A DNA stretch of 5,250 bases, taken from an uncultured Alphaproteobacteria bacterium. GTDB lineage: Bacteria > Pseudomonadota > Alphaproteobacteria > Micropepsales > Micropepsaceae. This document shows positions 1-4,694 of this stretch, piece by piece. Every line of letters starts with the position of its first letter. Positions within the stretch are counted from its first letter, which is position 1. The stretch spans positions 1 through 5,250 of the forward strand of contig CALDFO010000254.1 of NCBI GenBank assembly GCA_937942205.1, written 5' to 3'. A program made the position numbers and the translations under genes. Below the pieces are notes generated by a model, which saw only the letters and a list, made by a program, of their open reading frames with translations, ran no database searches and was not told the origin of the DNA.

Positions 1-1431
1 GGCGGGCAGTTCAATACCGTGGGTCTGGCCGACAAGGCGGTGGCCGAAAGCCGCGAGCGGGTGCGCGCCGCCCTGGCCGCCATCGGGCTGGCGCTGCCCT
101 TCAAGCGCATCACCGTCAATCTCGCCCCCGCCGACCTGCCCAAGGAAGGTTCGCATTACGACCTTCCCATCGCGCTGGGCCTGTTGGCGGCAATGGGCGT
201 GCTGCCCGCCAGCGAGATGGCCAATTTCGTGGCGCTGGGCGAACTGTCGCTGGATGCGGCGGTCACCGGCGTGGCCGGGGTGCTGCCCGCCGCGCTGGCG
301 GCCTCGGAACGGGAGCGCGGCCTGATCTGTCCCGCCGCCAACGGCCCGGAAGCGGCCTTCGCGGGCGGAGTGGAGATTCTGGCCACGCCGTCGCTGATCG
401 CCCTGGTCAATCACATGAAAGGCGCCTCGGTCCTGTCGCCGCCGGTGCCGCGCGTGGCGCAGATGGGCCGCGCCGCGCCCGACCTGCGCGATGTGAAGGG
501 GCAGGAAAGCGCCAAGCGCGCACTGGAGATCGCGGCGGCGGGCGGCCACAATCTTTTGATGATCGGCCCGCCGGGCGCGGGCAAGTCCATGCTGGCCCAG
601 CGCCTGCCCGGGCTGCTGCCGCCGCTGGATGCGCGCGAGGCGCTGGAACTGTCCCTGGTTCAATCGCTGGCGGGCGCGCTGGAAGACGGCGCGATCTCGC
701 GCGCACGGCCGTTCCGCAATCCGCATCATTCCGCCTCGATGGCGGCGCTGGTGGGCGGCGGGCTGAAAGTGAAACCCGGCGAGGTATCGCTGGCGCATCT
801 GGGCGTCCTGTTCCTGGATGAACTGCCGGAATTCCAGCGCGGCGTGCTGGACAGCCTGCGCCAGCCCATCGAAACCGGCGAGGCGGTGGTGGCCCGCGCC
901 AACGCCCATGTCCGCTTTCCCGCCCGCTTCCAGTTGATCGCGGCGATGAATCCCTGCCGCTGCGGTTATCTGGGCGATCCCGCCCTGGGCTGCGGGCGCG
1001 CGCCCAAATGCGCGGGCGACTATCAGGCGCGCATTTCCGGCCCGCTGTTCGACCGCATCGACATGCATGTCGAGGTGCAGGGCGTCACCGCCGCCGATCT
1101 CACTTTGCCACCCGCCGCCGAAGGCAGCGCCGAGGTCGCCGCCCGCGTGGCGGCGGCACGCACGGTGCAGCGCCACCGCTTTGACGGGCACGGCGTCCGC
1201 ACCAATGCCGAGGCCGAGGGCGAACTGCTGGACCGCGTCGCCACCCCCGACGCGGCGGGGTCGAAACTGCTGACCGAAGCGGCCGATCATATGCGGCTGT
1301 CGGCGCGCGGCTATCACCGGGTTCTGAAAGTGGCGCGCACCATCGCCGACCTGGCGGGCGCACAGATCACCGGCAAGGCCCATATCGCCGAGGCGCTGTC
1401 CTATCGCCGGATCACGCACCTGGCCGGCTGA
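1..1431 (+). CDS. comM: ComM/YifB-family Mg-chelatase-like AAA+ ATPase, 5' end cut off
   Basis: The reading frame is open from base 1. The GTG at 19 is an internal Val codon inside a conserved block (VGLADKAVAESRERVR), so the real start lies left of the window and roughly 35 residues are missing against a family length near 505. Counting from that GTG, the N-terminal ChlI-like domain covers about 1-140. The AAA+ core follows, with Walker A GPPGAGKS at 183-190, Walker B VLFLDE at 263-268, a sensor-type AAMNPC at 308-313 and FDRID near 344-348. A Cys cluster (C313, C315, C325, C331) follows the sensor and could bind metal, as family members carry the same CRCGY block. The Mg_chelatase_C domain fills about 375-466. 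ComM of Vibrio cholerae is a hexameric helicase promoting branch migration during natural transformation; most carriers are not known to be transformable, so a general recombination role is as likely. It acts in the cytoplasm. No frameshift is seen and the C-terminus is intact. Confidence 0.95.
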   Translation, partial: GGQFNTVGLADKAVAESRERVRAALAAIGLALPFKRITVNLAPADLPKEGSHYDLPIALGLLAAMGVLPASEMANFVALGELSLDAAVTGVAGVLPAALAASERERGLICPAANGPEAAFAGGVEILATPSLIALVNHMKGASVLSPPVPRVAQMGRAAPDLRDVKGQESAKRALEIAAAGGHNLLMIGPPGAGKSMLAQRLPGLLPPLDAREALELSLVQSLAGALEDGAISRARPFRNPHHSASMAALVGGGLKVKPGEVSLAHLGVLFLDELPEFQRGVLDSLRQPIETGEAVVARANAHVRFPARFQLIAAMNPCRCGYLGDPALGCGRAPKCAGDYQARISGPLFDRIDMHVEVQGVTAADLTLPPAAEGSAEVAARVAAARTVQRHRFDGHGVRTNAEAEGELLDRVATPDAAGSKLLTEAADHMRLSARGYHRVLKVARTIADLAGAQITGKAHIAEALSYRRITHLAG

Positions 1432-1445
1432 GTGGAACCAAAGGT

Positions 1446-1482
1446 TCCCGCGCGGGTTGTCTGCCCATTGGAACGCGCGGGA
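1446..1482 (+). promoter_or_regulatory. Inverted repeat able to pair with the Shine-Dalgarno of the next gene
   Basis: TCCCGCGCG (1446-1454) and CGCGCGGGA (1474-1482) are perfect 9-base complements separated by 19 nt. The right arm includes GGGA, the first part of the ribosome binding site GGGAGG (1479-1484) of the gene starting at 1492. In a transcript reading on from comM the stem would mask that site. The left arm is also part of the self-complementary CCCGCGCGGG (1447-1456), which offers a weaker competing local hairpin. Pairing is seen in the sequence; any regulatory use is inference, and GC-rich DNA yields such stems by chance fairly often. Confidence 0.4.
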
Positions 1483-1491
1483 GGATATCCA

Positions 1492-1713
1492 ATGAAGCCG
1501 ATTGCGATTTTGGGTGTGGTGCTGATCCTGGCCGGTGTGGCGGGCCTGATTTTCCGCAGCATCGAATGGACCGAGACCAAGAATGTGGTCGATGCCGGTC
1601 CCATCCAGATCAACACCCAGGAAGAACATAACGTCTGGATTCCCACCGCCGCGGGCATCGCCGCCATCCTGGCGGGCCTGGGCCTGGTGGTGGTGAGCCG
1701 CCGCTCGGCCTGA
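1492..1713 (+). CDS. Small two-helix membrane protein of unknown function, 73 aa
   Basis: The start is ATG at 1492, chosen because GGGAGG (1479-1484) sits 7 nt upstream. A GTG at 1432, right after the comM stop, would add 20 residues that lack the membrane-protein character, and I reject it. The protein has an N-terminal hydrophobic helix (about residues 4-21), a polar middle of about 30 residues with the charged stretch SIEWTETKNVVDAGPIQI, and a second helix (about 51-68) ending in a short basic tail, SRRSA. It should be an inner-membrane protein with a small loop on one side. The middle resembles small bacterial membrane proteins carrying a motif like KVIDIGPI, which I recall as hypothetical proteins; I cannot name a family with certainty. 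It lies 60 nt after comM on the same strand and may be transcribed with it, but no functional link is evident. Confidence 0.75.
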   Translation: MKPIAILGVVLILAGVAGLIFRSIEWTETKNVVDAGPIQINTQEEHNVWIPTAAGIAAILAGLGLVVVSRRSA

Positions 1714-1733
1714 TCCAATCCTATCTCTGCACA

Positions 1734-1761
1734 GGCCCGCGCCGGAAAGCCGGCGCGGGCC
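1734..1761 (+). terminator. Strong hairpin after the small membrane gene, no T-run
   Basis: GGCCCGCGCCGG (1734-1745) and CCGGCGCGGGCC (1750-1761) form a perfect 12-bp stem with a 4-nt AAAG loop, 21 nt after the stop codon. The bases that follow (GTGCTGCAAG) contain no T tract, so it is not a canonical intrinsic terminator. It could still protect the 3' end of the message or act with Rho. Confidence 0.5.
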
Positions 1762-1789
1762 GTGCTGCAAGCGCGAAGAAGCAGGTTAA

Positions 1790-1819
1790 TTGCCTCGGCC
1801 GCGCGGCCATGCCTATCAT
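1790..1819 (+). promoter_or_regulatory. Candidate sigma-70-like promoter for the cupin gene
   Basis: TTGCCT (1790-1795; 4 of 6 to TTGACA) and TATCAT (1814-1819; 5 of 6 to TATAAT) are 18 nt apart. Transcription would start near 1826, giving a leader of about 25 nt that includes the AGGAGAGG ribosome binding site. It lies just after the preceding hairpin, where a new unit would be expected to begin. This is consensus matching by eye only. Confidence 0.35.
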
Positions 1820-1844
1820 CCTCTCATAAACCCCAGGAGAGGAT
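1818..1844 (+). promoter_or_regulatory. Inverted repeat covering the cupin ribosome binding site
   Basis: ATCCTCTC (1818-1825) and GAGAGGAT (1837-1844) are perfect complements with an 11-nt loop. The right arm contains most of the Shine-Dalgarno AGGAGAGG (1835-1842), placed 8 nt before the ATG at 1851. A transcript entering from upstream could hide the site in this stem. If the candidate promoter at 1790-1819 is used, the left arm would not be transcribed and the repeat could only act as DNA, for example as an operator overlapping the -10. The role is unproven. Confidence 0.4.
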
Positions 1845-1850
1845 TTCCAG

Positions 1851-2384
1851 ATGAAGCTTGCCAACGTGATTCTGGTCACGGCGGTGGCCTTCGGCGCGGG
1901 CGCCGGCGGCTATGCGCTGGCCCAGAAGGATCCCAAGGTCGGCGTCACCGTCAAAGACCCGATCGGCCCCAAGCCCGACCCTGCGCGCGTCACCGTGACC
2001 GAAGCCAAGGATCTGAAATGCTCCGGCACCCCCGGCAAGCAGGAAATGTGCATCCTGTACGGCGATCCGTCCAAGCCCGGCCCCTATACGGTGATGTACA
2101 AGTGGTATCCGGGCAACTTCTCCAAGCCGCATTTCCACAACAACGAGCGCTGGGCCTATATCGTCTCGGGCACCTGGTGGGTGTCCTCCAGCAGCGTCTA
2201 TGACGAGCGCACCACCTATCCGGTCCACGCCGGCGCGGTGGCCGTGGACAAGCTGAAGGGCATCCATTGGGACGGGGCCCGGGCGGGCGAAAAGGAGCCG
2301 GCGGTGCTGATCCTGTCGGGCATCGGCCCCAACACCACCCAGGGCGTGGACGAGCACGGCAATCCGTCCGGCCCGCCGCGCTGA
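1851..2384 (+). CDS. Exported cupin-domain protein, 177 aa
   Basis: The start is ATG at 1851 with AGGAGAGG 8 nt upstream. Residues 1-25 look like a signal peptide (MKLAN, hydrophobic Ala/Gly-rich core, cleavage probably near ALAQ-K), so the mature protein of about 152 residues should be periplasmic. The cupin barrel spans roughly 75-160. Its first motif is GNFSKPHFHNNERWAYIVSG (88-107), giving metal-ligand candidates H94, H96 and E99; the glutamate is one residue closer than in the textbook pattern. The second motif is degenerate, with H139 in GIHWDGA as the probable fourth ligand. C57 and C67 flank the barrel entry and could form a disulfide in the periplasm. The same arrangement (HFH, GTWWV, IHWDGA-like) is, as I recall, common in short secreted cupins of unknown substrate. 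It is likely a single-gene unit, with a hairpin before it and a terminator after it. The enzyme activity, if any, cannot be told; a binding protein is equally possible. Confidence 0.88.
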   Translation: MKLANVILVTAVAFGAGAGGYALAQKDPKVGVTVKDPIGPKPDPARVTVTEAKDLKCSGTPGKQEMCILYGDPSKPGPYTVMYKWYPGNFSKPHFHNNERWAYIVSGTWWVSSSSVYDERTTYPVHAGAVAVDKLKGIHWDGARAGEKEPAVLILSGIGPNTTQGVDEHGNPSGPPR

Positions 2385-2411
2385 TTTCCGCGAAAATGTG
2401 TTAGAAGCATC

Positions 2412-2451
2412 GCGCCGCCCGGCCCCTGACAAGGCCGGGCGGCGCTTTCTT
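2412..2451 (+). terminator. Intrinsic terminator of the cupin gene
   Basis: GCGCCGCCCGGCC (2412-2424) and GGCCGGGCGGCGC (2433-2445) pair perfectly over 13 bp with an 8-nt loop, followed directly by TTTCTT (2446-2451). It lies 27 nt after the cupin stop and only 14 nt before the ATG of the next gene, so the DUF3311/symporter pair needs its own start of transcription or read-through. Confidence 0.85.
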
Positions 2452-2453
2452 AT
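2426..2453 (+). promoter_or_regulatory. Possible promoter embedded in the terminator, ahead of the DUF3311 gene
   Basis: CTGACA (2426-2431, in the terminator loop; 5 of 6 to TTGACA) and TCTTAT (2448-2453, in the T-run; 4 of 6 to TATAAT) are 16 nt apart. A start near 2460 would give a leader of only about 6 nt, consistent with the poor ribosome binding site before ATG 2466. This is tentative: it is supported by the need for a promoter here and by approximate consensus only. Confidence 0.25.
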
Positions 2454-2465
2454 GGGTTGGGGACC

Positions 2466-2684
2466 ATGGTCGAAGACAAGCCTGAAACGCCGCGCCGGAG
2501 GCTGCGTCCGGTCTATCTGTTTCTGCTGCTGCCTTATATCGCGCTGCTGTGGGTGCCGTTCTACAACCGCATCGAACCCACCCTGCTGGGCGTGCCCTTC
2601 TTCTACTGGTTCCAGATGAGCTGGATCCTGCTGGGGGCGCTCTGCATCCTGCCGGTCTATCTGTCCGAAGAGCGCCGCAAATGA
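2466..2684 (+). CDS. DUF3311 small membrane protein, partner of the SSS symporter, 72 aa
   Basis: A basic N-terminus (PRRRLRP, residues 9-15) precedes helix 1 (about 16-32), the family-like stretch VPFYNRIEPTLLGVPFFYW (30-48) and helix 2 (about 45-66), ending in a charged tail SEERRK. Positive charges before helix 1 and at the tail suggest both ends are cytoplasmic. DUF3311 proteins are typically found immediately upstream of solute:sodium symporters (Bacillus subtilis yhjC/yhjB is such a pair), and here the stop overlaps the symporter start as ATGA (2681-2684). It is therefore probably an accessory subunit or folding partner of that transporter; no biochemical role is established that I know of. 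ATG 2466 is chosen over TTG 2457 because both would have weak ribosome sites (only a G-run, 2459-2462, is near) and ATG is the usual start. Confidence 0.88.
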   Translation: MVEDKPETPRRRLRPVYLFLLLPYIALLWVPFYNRIEPTLLGVPFFYWFQMSWILLGALCILPVYLSEERRK

Positions 2685-4240
2685 GCATGGCGCCCAATCC
2701 CGTCACCCTGGCCGTCTTTCTCGGCCTGTTCGCGCTGGTCACCGGCATCGGCTTCGTCGCGTCGCGCTGGCGCGCGGGCGATCTGTCCCAGCTTCATGAA
2801 TGGGGCCTGGGCGGCCGCCGCTTCGGCACCTGGGTCACCTGGTTCCTGCTGGGCGGCGATCTCTACACCGCCTATACCTTCATCGCCGTGCCCGCCTTGA
2901 TGTTCGGCGCGGGCGCGCCCGGCTTTTTCGCCGTGCCCTACACCATCCTGATGTATCCGCTGCTGTTCCTGGTGTTTCCGCGCCTGTGGTCGGTGGCGCG
3001 CAAACACGGCTATGTCACCGCCGCCGATTTCGTGAAGGGCCGCTTCGGCAGCAAGAGCCTGGCGCTGGCCATCGCCGTCACCGGCATCGTCGCCACCATG
3101 CCCTATATCGCGCTGCAGCTTGTGGGGATGCAGGTGGTGCTGGCGGCGCTGGGGATGAACGTCACCATGACCCTGCCGGGCTTCGGCGCGGTGGACGTGC
3201 CGCTGCTGATCGCCTTCACCATCCTGGCCTTCTACACCTATTCCAGCGGCCTGCGCGCGCCCGCGCTGATCGCGGTGGTCAAGGACATGCTGGTCTATGT
3301 CACCGTCTTCGCCGCCATCATCTTCATCCCCACCCAGCTTGGCGGCTATGGCAAGGTGTTCGAGGCGGTGCCGAAGGAAACCATCCTGCTGGCCAAAGGC
3401 GCAGGCGCGGACCTGGGCGCGGAATTCGCCTATGCCAGCCTGGCGCTGGGCTCCATCCTGGCGCTGTTCCTCTATCCCCATGCGGTGACGGGCCTGTTGT
3501 CCTCGTCCAGCCGTCATGTGATCCGGCGCAACGCCATGATCCTGCCGGCCTATTCGCTGGCCTTGGCCCTGATCGCGCTGTTGGGCTACATGGCCATCGC
3601 GGCGGGGGTGAAGGCGTCACCGGAATATGCCGACGGCTTCGCCGCCTTCGGCAACAATTTCGCGGTGCCGGCGCTGTTCCTCAAGATGTTCCCGGACTGG
3701 TTCGCGGGCGTGGCCTTCGCCGCCATCGCCATCGGCGCCCTGGTGCCCGCCGCGATCATGTCCATCGCCTGCGCCAACCTGTTCACGCGCAACATCTACA
3801 AGGAGTTCATCAATCCCAATTGCACGGGCGCGCAGGAAGCCTCTGTCGCCAAGATCGTCTCCATCGTGGTGAAGTTCGGCGCGCTGATCTTCGTGCTGGA
3901 GCTGAAAAGCACCTATGCCATCCAGCTTCAGCTTCTGGGCGGCATCTGGATGTGCCAGACCCTGCCCTCGGTTCTGATCGCGCTCTATACCCGCTTCTTC
4001 CACCCCCTGGCGCTGCTGGCGGGCTGGGCGGCGGGCCTGATCGCGGGCACCTGGATGGTGGCGGAATTGGGCTTCAAGAGCTCCACCTATGCCATCCATC
4101 TCTTCGGGCTGACTATTCCCTGTTATGCGGCGGTCAGCGCCCTGGTGCTGAACCTCGCGATCTGCGTGGTGCTGACGCCGGTGTTCCGCGCCATCGCCAG
4201 GCCGGGCGTGGATGAGACGCGGGCCGAGGATTATGTTTGA
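2681..4240 (+). CDS. Sodium:solute symporter (SSS) family transporter, MctP-like, 519 aa
   Basis: The start is ATG 2681, overlapping the DUF3311 stop by ATGA, which implies translational coupling; ATG 2687 is an alternative two codons later. The frame is open further upstream, to 2549, but that part lies inside DUF3311 and is not a natural N-terminus. The protein is very hydrophobic, with about 13 probable membrane helices, the usual SSS number and length. Recognisable SSS blocks are LHEWGLGGRRFGTWVTWFLL (38-57), YVTAADFVKGRFGSK (111-125), SGLRAPALIAVVKD (189-202), PHAVTGLLSSSSRHVIRRN (266-284) and ALVPAAIMSIACANLFTRNI (353-372). The first of these resembles the branch containing the Rhizobium monocarboxylate permease MctP, so small carboxylates such as lactate, pyruvate or propionate are a reasonable guess; the substrate cannot be read from sequence. 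The usual Ser-Thr pair of the sodium-2 site is not evident in the helix at 346-370, so the coupling ion is uncertain. Inner-membrane uptake system; no enzyme gene beside it hints at the substrate. Confidence 0.92.
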   Translation: MSMAPNPVTLAVFLGLFALVTGIGFVASRWRAGDLSQLHEWGLGGRRFGTWVTWFLLGGDLYTAYTFIAVPALMFGAGAPGFFAVPYTILMYPLLFLVFPRLWSVARKHGYVTAADFVKGRFGSKSLALAIAVTGIVATMPYIALQLVGMQVVLAALGMNVTMTLPGFGAVDVPLLIAFTILAFYTYSSGLRAPALIAVVKDMLVYVTVFAAIIFIPTQLGGYGKVFEAVPKETILLAKGAGADLGAEFAYASLALGSILALFLYPHAVTGLLSSSSRHVIRRNAMILPAYSLALALIALLGYMAIAAGVKASPEYADGFAAFGNNFAVPALFLKMFPDWFAGVAFAAIAIGALVPAAIMSIACANLFTRNIYKEFINPNCTGAQEASVAKIVSIVVKFGALIFVLELKSTYAIQLQLLGGIWMCQTLPSVLIALYTRFFHPLALLAGWAAGLIAGTWMVAELGFKSSTYAIHLFGLTIPCYAAVSALVLNLAICVVLTPVFRAIARPGVDETRAEDYV

Positions 4241-4256
4241 GAAGTTCTTTTATGAA

Positions 4257-4324
4257 CCCCCTCCGGTTTCAGCTTTCCCTTGCCTCCCAAGAGGTCGGCA
4301 GCGCACGCTGAAACCACCTCCCCC
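4257..4324. repeat. Palindromic intergenic repeat, unit 1 (long loop)
   Basis: The unit opens with CCCCCTCCG (4257-4265) and closes with CACCTCCCCC-like sequence (4315-4324). Inside it GGTTTCAGC (4265-4273) and GCTGAAACC (4307-4315) form a perfect 9-bp inverted repeat around 33 nt, which itself holds CCTC/GAGG (4283-4286, 4291-4294). Unit 2 at 4368-4397 has the same brackets with a different, shorter hairpin between them, so the brackets are the conserved part. Confidence 0.6.
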
Positions 4325-4354
4325 TTTGGATGCGCTTCGCGCATAAGGCGGAGG
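4317..4354. repeat. Imperfect palindrome between the two repeat units
   Basis: CCTCCCCCTT (4317-4326) pairs with AAGGCGGAGG (4345-4354) except for one C-C mismatch. After a 3-nt bulge (4327-4329) an inner perfect stem ATGCGC/GCGCAT (4330-4335, 4339-4344) closes on a TTC loop. It shares its left arm with the end of unit 1, so the two folds are mutually exclusive. Confidence 0.55.
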
Positions 4355-4367
4355 CTGGCCTGTGCTG

Positions 4368-4411
4368 CCCCCTCCGCCGCTACGCGGCACCTCCCCCGTA
4401 AACGGGGGAGG
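4368..4411. repeat. Palindromic intergenic repeat, unit 2, with adjoining hairpin
   Basis: CCCCCTCCG (4368-4376) and CACCTCCCCC (4388-4397) bracket a small hairpin, GCCGC/GCGGC (4376-4380, 4384-4388) with loop TAC. The right bracket is also the left arm of a perfect 10-bp hairpin, CCTCCCCCGT/ACGGGGGAGG (4390-4399, 4402-4411). From recollection, CCTCCCCCGT-type palindromes of this form recur between genes of Caulobacter-like and other alphaproteobacteria; I could not search. Confidence 0.65.
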
Positions 4412-4442
4412 AAAACAGGGTGACGGCCATCATACCCTCACC

Positions 4443-4465
4443 ATGGGCGGCCTCGAGCCGCCCAT
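4443..4465. repeat. Perfect 9-bp palindrome
   Basis: ATGGGCGGC (4443-4451) and GCCGCCCAT (4457-4465) pair fully around a 5-nt loop. There is no T-run on either side. It is unlike the CCCCCTCCG units and probably a different class of intergenic repeat or an mRNA 3'-end structure. Confidence 0.55.
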
Positions 4466-4491
4466 CCAGAGTCACAGGCGTCGAAAGTTGG

Positions 4492-4536
4492 ATCCCCTTC
4501 CCTCGCGGGGCGCGGCGCGCCCCGCTCGCCGGGGAT
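4492..4536. repeat. Nested palindrome of the ATCCCC...GGGGAT type
   Basis: The outer arms ATCCCC (4492-4497) and GGGGAT (4531-4536) enclose a perfect 9-bp inner hairpin GCGGGGCGC/GCGCCCCGC (4505-4513, 4517-4525) with loop GGC. Intergenic elements beginning GGATCCCC and ending GGGGATGACA are, as I recall, common in alphaproteobacterial genomes, with variable centres. Confidence 0.55.
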
Positions 4537-4547
4537 GACAAGGTGTG

Positions 4548-4577
4548 AAAAAGGCCGCCCGTCGGGGCGGCCTTTTT
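4548..4577. terminator. Bidirectional intrinsic terminator between the symporter and pstB
   Basis: AAAAAGGCCGCCC (4548-4560) and GGGCGGCCTTTTT (4565-4577) form a perfect 13-bp stem with loop GTCG. The GC core is flanked by five A on one side and five T on the other, so it reads as an intrinsic terminator on both strands. It lies about 307 nt after the symporter stop and about 117 nt after the pstB stop, as expected between convergent units. Confidence 0.9.
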
Positions 4578-4622
4578 ATTTCCTCTCATTCAAGCGCACG
4601 GGATTTTGCGACATGGGCAGGA

Positions 4623-4660
4623 GGCCGCGCGGAGCGTACCCAGAGTACGTGAGCACGGCC
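4623..4660. repeat. Stem-loop CGTAC/GTACG downstream of pstB
   Basis: CGTAC (4635-4639) and GTACG (4645-4649) pair around a CCAGA loop; outer arms GGCCG (4623-4627) and CGGCC (4656-4660) also pair, leaving an unpaired middle. The core GGAGCGTAC...GTACGTGAGCAC is, from recollection, a recurrent intergenic element in proteobacteria. On the minus strand it would lie in the pstB 3' untranslated region, before the terminator. Confidence 0.45.
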
Positions 4661-4694
4661 GACGAACCCACGGTGCAAAAAGACCGCGCCCTTA

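Larger units (their letters stand above)
4241..4694. other. Convergent intergenic region, palindrome-rich, no gene seen
   Basis: These 454 bases lie between the 3' ends of the symporter gene and pstB. Short open frames across them on the minus strand are translations of the palindromic repeats: they have no ribosome site and show low-complexity or mirrored composition. No tRNA, small-RNA promoter or phoU fragment was recognised. The content is the series of repeats and the terminator listed separately. Confidence 0.7.

Noticed and set aside
1432..1491. GTG at 1432, directly after the comM stop, as start of the small membrane gene
   Set aside because: No ribosome site precedes it other than comM coding sequence, the extra 20 residues are not membrane-like, and ATG 1492 has an excellent GGGAGG at 7 nt.
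1824..2432. 202-residue open frame antisense to the cupin gene
   Set aside because: It mirrors the cupin codons and runs through the terminator; the + strand product has a signal peptide and a recognisable cupin motif.
2549..2680. An extra 44 N-terminal residues for the symporter
   Set aside because: This stretch is the DUF3311 gene read in another frame; the SSS protein begins naturally at ATG 2681 in the ATGA overlap.
2800..4215. Long open frame within the symporter gene in a second + frame
   Set aside because: It is the high-GC shadow of the symporter: Arg/Gly/His-rich, without domains or a ribosome site.
4257..4536. CRISPR array
   Set aside because: The repeats are only two, differ in length and lack regular spacers; they are palindromic intergenic elements.
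4380..4589. 69-residue minus-strand open frame in the intergenic region
   Set aside because: It is a translation of the palindromic repeats and of the terminator; no ribosome site and no domain.
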